This document shows, one piece after another, positions 26,047 through 36,600 of a stretch of 64,000 bases of DNA. The notes below the pieces were generated by a model. The model was given only the letters and a program-made list of their open reading frames with translations. It was not told the DNA's origin and ran no database searches. The position numbers and the translations under genes were made by a program. Within the stretch, counting starts at the first letter, position 1; every line of letters starts with the position of its first letter. The DNA is from Arthrobacter psychrochitiniphilus (GTDB lineage Bacteria > Actinomycetota > Actinomycetes > Actinomycetales > Micrococcaceae), in the NCBI RefSeq assembly GCF_003185915.1, contig NZ_QHLZ01000007.1:186001-250000 (forward strand). Direction: 5' to 3'.

Positions 26047-26553
26047 TTACGCAGGGTTGCCGTGGCGGACCCTGCGGAAAATCCAGTAGCGCAGCAGCAG
26101 AAACCGGCTGACGGCTGAGGCCACATTGCCCAGAACAATTACGGCAAGTACCACCACGAGGGAGGCCTGTGGGGCTATCTCATGGAGCGCCCACAGGCTG
26201 CCACTGGTCATGGTCAAGGCCAGCAGCATGACCCAGATTCCTCGGCGCTGGTCCCGCCACCACAAGTGGCGCCCGCTCACGCCAAAGCTCATGCGCCGGT
26301 TAAGTTCCGTGTTCAGGAATGAGCACAACACCAAGGAAATGACGTTGGCCCACTGGTTTCCCATGGTGGGGCGCAGGATGGCAAAAATCGTCATGGAGAT
26401 GACGGTGCAAATGAGGGCAACAACAGCAAAGCCACGCAGTTGCTGGGATAGGGCAGGATGGTGCTGCCACCAGCTTTTGAGCACACCAGAAACCCCGCGG
26501 CCTGTGATGACAGGCTCGGCGGGGAGTGGCTCCGGAGTTGTTGTAGTTGCCAT
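26047..26553 (-). CDS. GtrA-like family membrane protein
   Basis: A 168-residue protein with four membrane helices (about residues 40-60, 68-85, 107-125 and 132-152) and the GtrA family features LRGFAVVALICTVIS at the start of helix 1, TELNRRMSFG in the loop, and a C-terminal RFLLLRYWIFR. Members help move polyprenyl-linked sugars across the membrane for cell-wall glycosylation. Here it stands alone, about 200 bases upstream of the acidic-protein operon, and no glycosyltransferase gene is adjacent. Confidence 0.85.
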   Translation of the reverse strand: MATTTTPEPLPAEPVITGRGVSGVLKSWWQHHPALSQQLRGFAVVALICTVISMTIFAILRPTMGNQWANVISLVLCSFLNTELNRRMSFGVSGRHLWWRDQRRGIWVMLLALTMTSGSLWALHEIAPQASLVVVLAVIVLGNVASAVSRFLLLRYWIFRRVRHGNPA

Positions 26554-26656
26554 AACTAACTAAATTCTGCCAGCTGACTGTGTGAACTCCCAATCAGCAC
26601 CAAGAACGTTGCCTGTGAGTTTCAGCCGTGAGTTTCACTGGTGGGCCAGAGGCCGG

Positions 26657-27520
26657 TCAGGGCCCAGCCACCACGGGGTTGCGCAGCTCGCCAATCCCAC
26701 CCACACAGCAAACAACCTCGTCACCTGGGCTGATCTGCCGGCACTCGGCCGGGAATCCGGTGAGGATCACATCACCGGGCTGCAAGGTCATGAAGCTACT
26801 TAGATACACCAGGATCTCATCCACACCCCAGCCCAGATCGTCACTCGAGGCGGGGGCCAGCTGGGTTCCGTTGTGCACAATGCTGATGGGCACGCCGTCG
26901 TCCGCCAGGCCCACCACAATCCAGGGGCCAAGCGGGGTGAAGGTGTCCGGGCTCTTGGCGCTGATCCACAGTTCATCGGATTTTTGTGCGTCACGAGCGG
27001 AGACATCATTGCCAATGGTGAAGCCGAGGATGGCGCTGCGGGCACTCTCCAGCGACAGGTTCTTGGCGGGCCGGCCAATGACAATTGTCAGCTCGGCCTC
27101 AGGATCAACGTAACCTACCGTAGGGCTCAGCTTGATTGCCTCGCCTGGGCCAATCACGGAGCTGGCCGCCTTGTGGAACGCCTGCGGATCAAGGGCACGG
27201 CCGGGGGCGCCGGTGTTGTGCGCCATGCCAAAAACATTCACCGGGGCGCAAGGAGCCAGGAACGTGAATTCGTCCTCAGTGAGCGTTGCGCCCAGGGTCC
27301 AGCCCTCACGGGCGGCACTGTTCTGGTTGGCGGCGGAGGTGGGGAACGGGGTCTCCACGACGTGCCAGATCTGCCCTTCCGGGCTGGTGAAATCAGCCGC
27401 ATCATTGCGGATAAAAAATTGCTCGGGCAGTGGGGGCGGTGCGGCACTGCGCCGCCCTGGGTTCTGCGCTGCGGCCTCAAGGGGGCGGACACGGGCAAGG
27501 CGGTAGGGCACTAAAGTCAT
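26657..27520 (-). CDS. Fumarylacetoacetate hydrolase family protein
   Basis: A 287-residue FAH-fold enzyme. VFGMAHNT, EAELTIVIGRPAKNLS and FTIGNDVSARDAQ carry the family's metal-binding acidic residues; the C-terminal LQPGDVILTGFPAECRQISPGDEV is the usual end. Such enzymes hydrolyse or decarboxylate acylpyruvates or act as keto-acid hydratases; the substrate here is unknown. A TAGGAT box sits 6 bases before the ATG, so the mRNA is probably leaderless. It is divergent from the M20 peptidase gene. Confidence 0.87.
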   Translation of the reverse strand: MTLVPYRLARVRPLEAAAQNPGRRSAAPPPLPEQFFIRNDAADFTSPEGQIWHVVETPFPTSAANQNSAAREGWTLGATLTEDEFTFLAPCAPVNVFGMAHNTGAPGRALDPQAFHKAASSVIGPGEAIKLSPTVGYVDPEAELTIVIGRPAKNLSLESARSAILGFTIGNDVSARDAQKSDELWISAKSPDTFTPLGPWIVVGLADDGVPISIVHNGTQLAPASSDDLGWGVDEILVYLSSFMTLQPGDVILTGFPAECRQISPGDEVVCCVGGIGELRNPVVAGP

Positions 27521-27526
27521 GAGGAC

Positions 27527-27532
27527 ATCCTA
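27527..27532 (-). promoter_or_regulatory. TAGGAT -10 box, leaderless start of the FAH-family gene
   Basis: Reads TAGGAT on the minus strand, 6 bases before the ATG at 27520. Confidence 0.45.
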
Positions 27533-27568
27533 CCTCCGGCGGGCGGGTGTGCTCACAGTCACGTGGCA

Positions 27569-27574
27569 TAGACT
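27569..27574 (+). promoter_or_regulatory. TAGACT -10 box of the M20 peptidase gene
   Basis: TAGACT is followed by 7 bases and the ATG at 27582, mirroring the divergent leaderless promoter at 27527-27532. Confidence 0.4.
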
Positions 27575-27581
27575 CCCTGAC

Positions 27582-29108
27582 ATGGCTAAGGGAAACACAA
27601 AAATGCTGAACCGTGCTTTGACTGCCGCATTCTCGGTTGGGGCTGCCGGTGCAGCAGCCGTCATCGGTGCCCGCGCACTCCGGGCAGGGCCGGGAACGCC
27701 GCCGGGTGACTTTGGCGCAGCAGAGCCAACCGGAGATATTGGTGCGCACTACGCCCAAGGTGCCGCAGATCAGCTCAGCGAATTGATCCGCTTCCGCACC
27801 GTCTTCTCCACTGCCCGCGATCAGATTGAGTTGGACCAGTTCACTGGCTTCATCGCGGCGTTGGAACGGTTATTTCCCAGAGTGCACTCATCCTTGACCC
27901 GGGAGTTTGTGAACGGCCAAGGACTCCTGTTCCGCTGGGTAGGACGCGGGGGGGATGCGCCGGCGCGTCCCACAGTTTTGATGGCCCACTATGACGTGGT
28001 TCCCGTGGATTCCCGTGATGCCTGGACGCACCCTGGATTCTCAGGACTTCAGACGGACGGCTATGTGTGGGGTCGCGGGGCCCTGGATGACAAGGGGGCG
28101 CTGGTGGTGATCATGAACACCGTCGAATCCTTGTTGGAGGAGGGGTTTGTGCCCACTGACGATCTCTACCTCTCCTTTGGCAACAACGAGGAAACCGCTG
28201 GCGACAGTGCCCAGGCGGCAGTGGCGCTGCTTTCCGCCCGGGGTGTTGCGCCGTGGCTGGTCCTTGATGAAGGCGGCGCGGTAGCTCTCGATGCGTTCCC
28301 TGGCTTGAAGGTCCCTGCGGCTGTCATTGGTGTGGCTGAGAAGGGCATTTTGGATCTGGAACTGCTCACCAGGGGCGCTGGCGGGCATGCCTCGACACCG
28401 CCGAAAATGGGCGCCACAGTTCGTTTAGCCCAAGCCATTGTGGCCTTGGAAGAGTCCCCCTTTCCTGGCTCCATGCCGGCGCCCATCGTTGAAATGATGC
28501 GGCGCATAGGACTTGAGAGCAGCTTTGCAATGCGGCTTGTGACAGAGAATATGTGGATGTTCAAGTCCCTGCTGACCCAGGTATTTGGGGTAGTGGGTGA
28601 TGAGACCCGGGCGTTGACCCGCACCACTGTGGCCGTGACCATGCTGGAGGGCAGCAAGGCTGCCAACGTGTTGGCCTCAACTGCGCGCGCCAACGCCAAC
28701 ATTCGCATTGCCGTGGGGGAGAGTGTTGAGTCAGTTGTGGCACATATCCGCGCCATCATCGACGATCCACAGGTGGAGCTCAGAGTGATTTCCGGGCATG
28801 ACCCCTCACCCATCTCTTCCTTCACCAACGAACAATTCGCCCTGCTCAGTGCTGCGGTAACACGTTCCTATCCGGAGGCTGTGGTGACACCGTACATTCA
28901 GACCGGTGCCACCGATTCACGCCACTTCACCACCATTTCGCCAGCCGTCTACAGGTTTTCACCGCTCCTGATGGACGCTGGCGACCGTGCCTCCCTCCAC
29001 GCCGTCAATGAACGGGTCCGCATCAGTTCGTTGGGCGCGGGAGTTATCTTCTACCGGGAGCTGTTGCAGGGCCGCGAGCTAGCTCTGCGAGAACGCGAAC
29101 GCAGCTAG
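27582..29108 (+). CDS. M20 family metallopeptidase (carboxypeptidase PM20D1 type)
   Basis: A zinc peptidase of about 508 residues. Zinc-site motifs are MAHYDVVPVD (His and following Asp), WGRGALDDKGALV (bridging Asp), NNEETAGDSAQ (catalytic and binding Glu) and a later His. The first 30 residues, LNRALTAAFSVGAAGAAAVIG, look like a membrane anchor or signal, so the enzyme may face outside. Start: ATG 27582 (leaderless pattern) or ATG 27603 (with TAAGGGAAA upstream). The farther ATG-like starts overlap the divergent gene. Substrate probably an N-acyl amino acid or dipeptide. Confidence 0.85.
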   Translation: MAKGNTKMLNRALTAAFSVGAAGAAAVIGARALRAGPGTPPGDFGAAEPTGDIGAHYAQGAADQLSELIRFRTVFSTARDQIELDQFTGFIAALERLFPRVHSSLTREFVNGQGLLFRWVGRGGDAPARPTVLMAHYDVVPVDSRDAWTHPGFSGLQTDGYVWGRGALDDKGALVVIMNTVESLLEEGFVPTDDLYLSFGNNEETAGDSAQAAVALLSARGVAPWLVLDEGGAVALDAFPGLKVPAAVIGVAEKGILDLELLTRGAGGHASTPPKMGATVRLAQAIVALEESPFPGSMPAPIVEMMRRIGLESSFAMRLVTENMWMFKSLLTQVFGVVGDETRALTRTTVAVTMLEGSKAANVLASTARANANIRIAVGESVESVVAHIRAIIDDPQVELRVISGHDPSPISSFTNEQFALLSAAVTRSYPEAVVTPYIQTGATDSRHFTTISPAVYRFSPLLMDAGDRASLHAVNERVRISSLGAGVIFYRELLQGRELALRERERS

Positions 29109-29557
29109 CGGCTGGCCACCGACTCCCTGATTTTGTTCGTCAGCTCAAGCAGCGTGCGCATTTCATCGTCGGAGAGCGCCACTTCCATCAGCTCCATGAT
29201 GTTCTTGACATGCGCTCGCCCTACCTCTTTTTGAAGCGCGGCGCCTTCCTCGGTGAGCCCAATCAGCACCCCGCGCCTATCGCCCTCCGCCGTCTTGCGG
29301 TGGATCAGCCCGCGCGCCTCGAGTCGGTCCACCATGCGGGAAATGCTCGGCTGGGTCAGCAAGACATGCTCGTTGAGCTCGTTGAGCCGCAGCCAGCCGC
29401 TGGGGCAGCGCGTTAAGTTATACAAAATGTCGTATTCCCGGCTGCCCAGTTCTTTGAAACTGGGCTCCTTGTGTAATTCGCGCATAACGGCCACTTGCGT
29501 GCGCAGCAGTGACTCCCAGGATTCCGTAGCGAGGCGGCGGTGTGCGGCGGCTGACAT
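29105..29557 (-). CDS. MarR-family transcriptional regulator
   Basis: A 150-residue winged-helix regulator: LNELNEHVLLTQPSISRMVDRLEARGLIHRK is the recognition helix and wing, with dimerisation helices at both ends. It begins 2 bases after the stop of the flavin-dependent oxidoreductase gene in the same direction, so it is co-transcribed and probably regulates that promoter. It overlaps the 3' end of the convergent M20 gene by 4 bases. Confidence 0.9.
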   Translation of the reverse strand: MSAAAHRRLATESWESLLRTQVAVMRELHKEPSFKELGSREYDILYNLTRCPSGWLRLNELNEHVLLTQPSISRMVDRLEARGLIHRKTAEGDRRGVLIGLTEEGAALQKEVGRAHVKNIMELMEVALSDDEMRTLLELTNKIRESVASR

Positions 29558-29559
29558 CT

Positions 29560-30687
29560 TTAGTTCACTCCTGCAGGATTGATCGATGTTGTTGAAGGCG
29601 CGACGCCGGAACTTACCGCCGCGCCCTGGCTCCGGGCTTCGAAGGTGGGTGCGTCGGGGACGGACGCGGGCCGGTTGGTTGCAAATTCTTCACGGAGGGT
29701 GGGGAGTACCTCAGCACCGAAGAGATCTAGCTGCTCCAAGACGGTCTTCAATGGCAGCCCGGCGTGATCCACCAAGAACAGCTGGCGCTGGTAGTGCCCA
29801 AAGTAGTCACGGAACGTCAACGTCTTGTCAATCAACTCCTGTGGGCTGCCCACCGTCAACGGGGTCTGGGAGGTGAAGTCTTCCAGGGACGGACCATGGC
29901 CATAGACCGGGGCGTTATCAAAGTACGGGCGGAATTCATTCACGGCGTCTTGCGAATTTTTGCGGATAAAGAACTGCCCACCCAAGCCAACAATTGCTTG
30001 TTCAGGTGTGCCGTGGCCGTAGTGAGCGTAGCGTTCGCGGTACAGGCCAATCAGCTGCTGGTAGTGCTCCTTGGGCCAGAAGATGTTGTTGGCGAAAAAG
30101 CCATCACCGTAGTACGCAGCAATTTCGGCAACCTGGGGTGTGCGGATGGCGCCGTGCCACACAAAGGGGGCAACGCCGTCGAGCGGGCGGGGGGTGGAGG
30201 TGAAGCCGCGCAGGGGTGTGCGGAACTTGCCCTCCCAGTTCACCACTTCCTCATCCCAGAGGCGGCGCAGCAGCGAATAGTTTTCCACCGTCAGTTCCAC
30301 TGAATCCTGATTGTTCTTGCCAAACCACGGGTACACAGCGCCCATGTTGCCCCGTCCCAACACCAGATCCACGCGGCCGTCGGCCAGATGCTGCAAGGTG
30401 GCGAAATCCTCGGCAATCTTCACGGGATCGTTGGTAGTGATCAACGTGGTGCTGGTGGAGAGGATGATCTTCTTCGTCTGGGCGGCAATATAGCCCAAGA
30501 TGGTGGTGGGGGAGCTGGGGTAGAACGGCGGATTGTGGTGCTCGCCGGTGGCAAAGACGTCCATGCCGATGTCCTCAGCGTGTTTGGCGATGGTGGTAAT
30601 GGCTTTGAGGCGCTCGTGCTCGGTGGGGGTTCGCCCGGTGGTGGGATCCATGGTGATGTCGCCAACACTGAAAATTCCGAACTGCAT
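29560..30687 (-). CDS. Luciferase-like flavin-dependent monooxygenase
   Basis: A 375-residue member of the bacterial-luciferase-like (LLM) family, a TIM barrel using FMNH2 or F420. MQFGIFSVGD, FATGEHHNPPFYPSSPTTIL, LSTSTTLITTNDPVKIAEDFATLQHLADGRVDLVLGRG are typical. The ATG has AAGGAG 6 bases upstream. A good promoter lies at 30746-30774. The C-terminal 40 residues are low-complexity. The substrate is unknown. Confidence 0.88.
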   Translation of the reverse strand: MQFGIFSVGDITMDPTTGRTPTEHERLKAITTIAKHAEDIGMDVFATGEHHNPPFYPSSPTTILGYIAAQTKKIILSTSTTLITTNDPVKIAEDFATLQHLADGRVDLVLGRGNMGAVYPWFGKNNQDSVELTVENYSLLRRLWDEEVVNWEGKFRTPLRGFTSTPRPLDGVAPFVWHGAIRTPQVAEIAAYYGDGFFANNIFWPKEHYQQLIGLYRERYAHYGHGTPEQAIVGLGGQFFIRKNSQDAVNEFRPYFDNAPVYGHGPSLEDFTSQTPLTVGSPQELIDKTLTFRDYFGHYQRQLFLVDHAGLPLKTVLEQLDLFGAEVLPTLREEFATNRPASVPDAPTFEARSQGAAVSSGVAPSTTSINPAGVN

Positions 30688-30745
30688 GGTGTGCTCCTTG
30701 ACTCCCGGGCGCAGGGGGCTCCGGGAGATATATGCGTTTGTATCT

Positions 30746-30774
30746 AATATAGGGCTAACCCGCTAGCAGTCCAA
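30746..30774 (-). promoter_or_regulatory. Promoter of the LLM oxidoreductase-marR operon
   Basis: On the minus strand TTGGAC and TATATT are separated by 17 bases. The -10 box lies about 60 bases upstream of the start codon at 30687. Confidence 0.55.
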
Positions 30775-30915
30775 AATGTTCCCTGTGCCTTCGCAAGCCA
30801 CCGCACACCACGCGCGGCTGACATAAAGGATGTTTCTGCGCGCTGGGTTACTCGCGGGTACTAGTATGCCCACAAGACGTACAGTGCCGTGCACCGGAAA
30901 AATTCGAGGCAAGCC

Positions 30916-32391
30916 ATGGCTGTATTCCAGCGCGGCACGCACGGGCGGGGCCTGCGCCTGGCACCCACCGCCACAGCAGTTGTGGGATTCTTGGTGCTGG
31001 TTGAACTCACCAGTGGCATCCTTCAGGGGTACTACACGCCGCTGCTGACAGACATTGCCCGCCACCTTGGCATCCACGACGCCGACGTCAACTGGTTCGA
31101 AGCCGCACAGCTCATGGTCGCCGCCCTGGTGGTTCCGGTCTTGGCCAAGCTGGGGGACATGATGGGCCACCGCAAAGTGCTGTTGATTTCCACGGCATTG
31201 ACGGCGGCCGCGTCCTGGGGTGTGGCCTTCGCCCCCAGCTTTTGGTTCTTTCTGGCGGCATGGGCATTGCAGGGATTCTACGTTGTCTGGCTGCCGCTGG
31301 AAATTGCGCTCATCTACAGCCGCTCCCACCACCAGCTAGACGGTGCCGCGCTGACACGAAAAGCGGCGGGGATCCTCGTGGCGGGTCTGGAATTGGGCGT
31401 GATTGTTGGCGCCTTGGCCGGTGGATTTATTGGTGGCGCCCTGCCGGATATGCTCTGGCTGACCCTTATGATTCCTGCCATCGCGGTCACCTTGTGCTTC
31501 TTTGTGATCCTGTTCGGTGTTCCCGAATCCGAGAGCCGCACGGGTGGCAGGCTGGACCTCATGGGCTTGACCCTGCTCTCCACCGGCCTGCTGCTGATCA
31601 CCGCCGGCCTGACCTTCATGCGCATCAACGGCCCCGGCACCTGGTGGGCGTGGGCCGCCGTGGTGCTTGGAATTGCCGCCATGATTCCGTTCACACGCTA
31701 CGAACTTGGCCACAAGGACCCGCTGATCGACATCCGCCTCCTGAGGAAGCCCAGTATGTGGCCGGTCCAATTGACCGCGTTCCTGTTCGGTGTCTCGGTA
31801 TTGGGTGCGCAAGCGCCTCTGTCCACCTTCGCCCGCACCGCCCCAGCCGAGGTTGGCTACGGTCTCGGTGCCAGCGCTTCCGTGGTGTCGGTTCTGATCG
31901 GCGTGTACGTGCTGGGCATGCTGGCCGGTGCCCTCCTTTACCCCGTTGTCACCAGATGGACCACTCCACGAATCACCTTGATGGGCGCAGCATTCATGGT
32001 TGCCCTGGGATACCTGATGTTCCTGCCTTTTCACGATTCCACGGTGCAGGTGCTCACCAACATGGCGATCGCCGGCATTGGCAGCGGGGCTCTGGTGGCT
32101 GCCCTGCCTTCCGCCGCCGCGGCTGCTGCTCCGCTGACACAAACCGGAATGGCGACAGGGCTGACCAACGCCACAAAGACCTTGGGCGGAGCTTTCGCAT
32201 CCTGCGTCTTTGGCATTGCACTTGCCGGACAGGCACTGGGTTCGCTGACTGCCGGTGCTGGCTCCACAGCTGCCCCGTTGGAGGGCTACTTGTTGGTGTG
32301 GACCATTTGCGGGGTAACGGCACTTGTTGCCGCGATCGCCTTGTACTTTGTGCCGAAGCTGGCTTTTGGCCCCACCCTCCCGGTGGACTAA
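30916..32391 (+). CDS. MFS transporter
   Basis: A 491-residue transporter with an estimated 12-14 membrane helices; KLGDMMGHRKVLLIS is motif A after helix 2 and LELGVIVGALAGGFIGGALP resembles motif C of exporters. An antiporter for drugs or metabolites is likely. The ATG at 30916 is chosen over an earlier GTG because GAGG lies 6 bases upstream. The C-terminal half has many alanine-rich helices. Substrate not recognised. Confidence 0.85.
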   Translation: MAVFQRGTHGRGLRLAPTATAVVGFLVLVELTSGILQGYYTPLLTDIARHLGIHDADVNWFEAAQLMVAALVVPVLAKLGDMMGHRKVLLISTALTAAASWGVAFAPSFWFFLAAWALQGFYVVWLPLEIALIYSRSHHQLDGAALTRKAAGILVAGLELGVIVGALAGGFIGGALPDMLWLTLMIPAIAVTLCFFVILFGVPESESRTGGRLDLMGLTLLSTGLLLITAGLTFMRINGPGTWWAWAAVVLGIAAMIPFTRYELGHKDPLIDIRLLRKPSMWPVQLTAFLFGVSVLGAQAPLSTFARTAPAEVGYGLGASASVVSVLIGVYVLGMLAGALLYPVVTRWTTPRITLMGAAFMVALGYLMFLPFHDSTVQVLTNMAIAGIGSGALVAALPSAAAAAAPLTQTGMATGLTNATKTLGGAFASCVFGIALAGQALGSLTAGAGSTAAPLEGYLLVWTICGVTALVAAIALYFVPKLAFGPTLPVD

Positions 32392-32525
32392 GCTCCACAG
32401 CTTTCGCGAGGTTCTGCGTGAGTTCTGTTACCGAGTTTGAGTCCCGACACGCGGGCGGGTGCGGGCGGGCAGCGGCCGTCCGGTACCCTTTCTAAGGCGC
32501 ACAAGAAATCTGGAAAGGCACATAC

Positions 32526-33485
32526 ATGAGCAACTACAACGGGGCGCCTCCGCCTCCTGCAAACGCACCGATTCCGGGTGGGCCAATGCCCCAGCAAGGG
32601 CCAGGGAACCGCAAGACTCTCTTTATAGTTGTGGGCGCAGCGGTTGTGGCGGTGGTGCTTGTGGTTGTGGTGGTGTTGGTCTGGGTCCTCCCTTCTTTCA
32701 CTCAGTCCGGTAATGAGGGGAAATCAGCACCCACCGTGGCCGCGAGCCAGAGCGCTTCGAATAACGCCGGAAGGGGGAGCGGGGATGCTCCCTCCGAAGC
32801 CGCGACGCCCACCGGTCCCGGGGCAGGGAATGAGCCCAGTGATGGCGCCGTCACCATGCCAGAGGGTGCCGTTGCGTTGCCACAAGGCTGGGATGCGCTG
32901 GAGGGACCCACCGAGATTCCGGCGGAGGGAGATCCGCTGTTCTCCAAGTTCGTGACCGGAGAATCTTCCTTCCAGTACCTCAAGGCCTGGGATTATGACA
33001 CCACGTTTGGCAAGACCACCGATCCCGAAACAGGCACAGAGATGCAGCAGGTGGCCCAGGGCACCAAGGACTTGGACGCTGACGGCATTTCCACGGCCTT
33101 TGCCTTCTTCGCGGAAAGTGATGAGGGCAAGCACGGAAGCGATCCGGCCACGGTGAAGGCTGCTATCAAGGCCACACAGAGCAAATTGGCTGGTGCTTCA
33201 ACAACCGAGCTGACCCAGCAATTGGTGGGACACAAGTGCGCCTCTGACTTCACCTCCAGCACTCCGGCGATCCAAGATTTTCGCCGCGGCCAGGCCGTTG
33301 TCATCTCGTTCAGCTGCAAGAGCGCCAACGGTGAGGACATTCAAGCGATCAACCTTTTTTCTGTTACGCCGTGGGGAACGCCGCAGCGAGTGGGCGTCAG
33401 CGGCCACAAGAGTTACTGGGACGCCAACCCGGGCGTGTTTGAAAAGCTGGGCAATTCCTACCGCATCAACAGGTGGAAGCTCTAA
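32526..33485 (+). CDS. Membrane-anchored protein of unknown function
   Basis: A 319-residue protein. A proline/glycine-rich cytoplasmic tail (residues 1-33) is followed by one hydrophobic helix (34-57, IVVGAAVVAVVLVVVVVLVWVL), a Ser/Gly/Pro linker to about residue 115, and a soluble extracytoplasmic domain with cysteines in HKCASDF and SFSCKSA that could form a disulfide. No family recognised. GGAAAGG upstream supports the start. It ends before a bidirectional terminator shared with the RND gene. Confidence 0.65.
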   Translation: MSNYNGAPPPPANAPIPGGPMPQQGPGNRKTLFIVVGAAVVAVVLVVVVVLVWVLPSFTQSGNEGKSAPTVAASQSASNNAGRGSGDAPSEAATPTGPGAGNEPSDGAVTMPEGAVALPQGWDALEGPTEIPAEGDPLFSKFVTGESSFQYLKAWDYDTTFGKTTDPETGTEMQQVAQGTKDLDADGISTAFAFFAESDEGKHGSDPATVKAAIKATQSKLAGASTTELTQQLVGHKCASDFTSSTPAIQDFRRGQAVVISFSCKSANGEDIQAINLFSVTPWGTPQRVGVSGHKSYWDANPGVFEKLGNSYRINRWKL

Positions 33486-33527
33486 CAAACGAAAAAAATA
33501 ACATCTCACGCCAAGGCGTAGGGAATA

Positions 33528-33561
33528 GTTGAGGGACGTTGAATTTTCAACGTCCCTCAAC
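33528..33561. terminator. Bidirectional terminator palindrome
   Basis: Perfect 16-base arms (GTTGAGGGACGTTGAA and its complement) with two central T residues, between the stops of two convergent genes. Confidence 0.7.
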
Positions 33562-33605
33562 CATTCGGCGTTAACCCAGGTGCTGATGCCCTTGGAGCTG
33601 GACGG

Positions 33606-36600
33606 TTAGTCTGCGGCGCGGCGGCCGCGGACCTTCGGGATGGCCCCGGTAGTCCAGTCCTGGAAGCCAGCTCCCGCGTGAGCACCAGTATCGGTACTGC
33701 CCTGAGCGCCCGCGTGAGCACCCGCATGGCTGGCCGGTACGTGCACCACCTTGAGCGCCTTGATGAGATCGTGGCGTTCTTTGCGTCCTTCAACGAGTCG
33801 GTACAGCACCGGCACCAGGATCAGGGTCAGGACCGTGGAGGAGATCAACCCACCCACCACCACAACGGCCAGAGGCTGTGAGATGAAGCCCCCGCTTCCG
33901 GTCAGGCCCAACGCCATGGGGGTCAGCGCAAAGATGGTGGCCAGCGCGGTCATCAAAATGGGCCGCAAACGCTGCCGTGCACCATGTTCAATGGCGTCGG
34001 CCACGTTCATGGCGGGTCTGTCTCCGGCAGGTTGGCGGTACTGGTTGATGAGGTCAATCAGCACAATGGCGTTTGTCACCACAATCCCCACCAGCATCAA
34101 CATGCCGATCAGTGACGGCAGGCCCAGCGGGATGCCCGTGATGAGCAGCAGACCAATGGCTCCGGTTGCCGCAAAGGGAATGGACACCAACAGGATCAGC
34201 GGCTGAATCAACGATTTGAACGTGGCCACCATGATCACATAGACAATGGCGATGGCGGCCAGCATGGCCAGCCCCAATTGCTGGAAGGATTCGGTCTGCT
34301 GCGTGGCCGCGCCGCCAATGGTAGCGATGGTGCCAGCGGGCAGCTGCATCGAGTCGAGCTTCTTTTGTACCTCGGCGCTGAGCGAACCCAAAGCGTTGCC
34401 CTCAGGCGTCACTGAAACTGTGGCGGTGCGCTGGCCGTTGGAGGATGTCACCGTGAGCGGGGCCTGGACCTCTTCAACAGTGGCCACCTGCGAGAGGGGT
34501 ACGGGCCCTGTTTTGGTGGGGATTTGCGCGGCTGCTAGGGCCTTCACGGAATCAAATTGGGTGCCCAGACCAATCTGGACCTTGTAATCGGTGGTGTCAA
34601 TGCGCACCGTGCCGCCGGGGATGGGGCTGACGGTGGCGGCCAACAAGCCCGTGATTTGTTGCTCATCCAGGCCGGCCGCAACGGCCTTCGCCCGGTTCAC
34701 GCTGACCTGGACAACCGGCTGGGTGCCGCTGAGGTTGCTTTCCACCGACTGCGCGCCCGCCAACCCGGTCATGGCCTTGACCAGAGTTTCACTGGCCTGT
34801 TGAAGTTCCTCGCCCGTGGTGGCCTTGACAGTGATATCAACGGAGGAAGACATGCCAAAGCCGCCGCCCTGGGACCCCAAGCTGATGACGCCTGCATCCT
34901 TGATATCCTCGACGGCGGTACGTACGGTGTCCTGGAGCTTCACCTGGTCCGCATCGGGATCCGTGATGACCTGGAATGAGGCGCTGGAAGCACCGGAGGA
35001 GAGAAGCGCCGAGAAGCCGCCGGAGGCGTTGCCCACCGTGACCTGAACATCGGTGACGCCGTCAATGCCGCTCACCACGCTTTCAACTTTCTTGGCAGCT
35101 TCGTTGCTGGCTTGCAGGCTTGTACCCGGGGGCAGATCCTGCTGGATGGTGATGCTGTTCTGTCCGGTATCACCTAACAAGTTGGTAGGGAGCAGCGGTG
35201 TCATAGCCAGGGTTGCGGCCAGCACAATGCCACCGGCAATGAGCGTCACAACAGGATGTTTTTGGGTCTTGGCCAGGATGGGCAGGTAGCCGCGCTGCAA
35301 CCAGGACGAACGTTCCTTCTCTTCCACAGCGGTCAGCAGCGCTTTCCCACGCAAGGGGGTGCCGGCGTCGTGCTCCGAGGCCGTGCCTGAACTGGTGTGC
35401 TCCACCGCGGGCGTGGACTTCAAGAACCAGTACGCCAGAACGGGAACAATGGTCAGCGAGACCAGCAGGGAGGCCAGCAGCGCAAAGGTGACAGTCAGTG
35501 CGAAGGGGCGGAAGAGCTCCCCGGCCAGCGAGCCCACAAACGCGATGGGCAAGAACACGGCCACGGTGGTCAGGGTGGAGGCCGTAATGGCTGCCGCAAC
35601 CTCCTTGATGGCGGCCAGGATGGCGGTCTTCTTGTCCTCGCCGTAGCTTAGATGCCGCTTGATGTTCTCGATGACCACAATGGAGTCATCCACCACCCGG
35701 CCAATCGCGATGGTGAGCGCGCCCAGGGTCAGGATGTTCAGCGAGTAGCCGGTGGCCCAGAGGCCAATGAACGTCACCAGCAGGGACAGCGGAATGGAGA
35801 TCGCGGTGACCAGGGTGGAGCGCACTGACATGAGGAAGATCAGGATCACGATGACGGCGAAGCCAAGACCCAACAGGCCTTCCGTGGCGAGATCGTCAAT
35901 GGACTTCACAATGAACGGGGCCTGGTCCAGGACGGTGGTGAACTTGGTGTTGTTGCCCATTGATGCCGCCAGTTGTGGCAACATGGTGGCCACCTCTTCG
36001 GACACCGAAACCGTGTCTGCCTCAGGCTTTTTCGTAATGGATAGGGCCAGTGTGGCTTTGCCGTTGGTGCGGGTGATGGAGGTGGTGGGGTCATCCGCCA
36101 GCGTCACAGTAGCCACGGAGGCGATGGTGGGGATTCCCTCCGCTGCACCAGCCAGGGGCAAGGCCCTGACCGCGTCGAGTGAATCCACGGGGCTGCCGGC
36201 CTGGATGGACAAGGTGGTGCCACCAGTGTCCAGGGAGCCGACAGGGACCAAAGTGCCGTTGTTGCTCAGAGCTTGGGAGATGTCACCGGGGTTTACGCCC
36301 GCGGCAGCCATTTTGGCGGGATCGGGCAGGATTTGGATGTGCTGGGAATTGGCGCCGCTGACATCGGCGCTGCGGACGCCGTCGATCTTCATGAGCTGCG
36401 GCACGGCAATGCGTGCCAGATCCGTGTTCAGTGCAGCGAGGTCTTGATCCGAAGATACTGCCAGGAAGACGATCGGAAAATCGGAGATGCTCCCGGCGAT
36501 CGGCTGCGGTTGCACACCGTCAGGCAGGCGCTGGCTGACATTGGAGATGGCACGGTCAATTTGGTTCCGGGCCCGGTCCAGGTTGGTGCCATAAGCGAAG

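Noticed and set aside
30727..30744. GATA-N10-TATC element near the LLM oxidoreductase promoter as MarR operator
   Set aside because: Only the outer four bases are symmetrical; too weak to claim as an operator.
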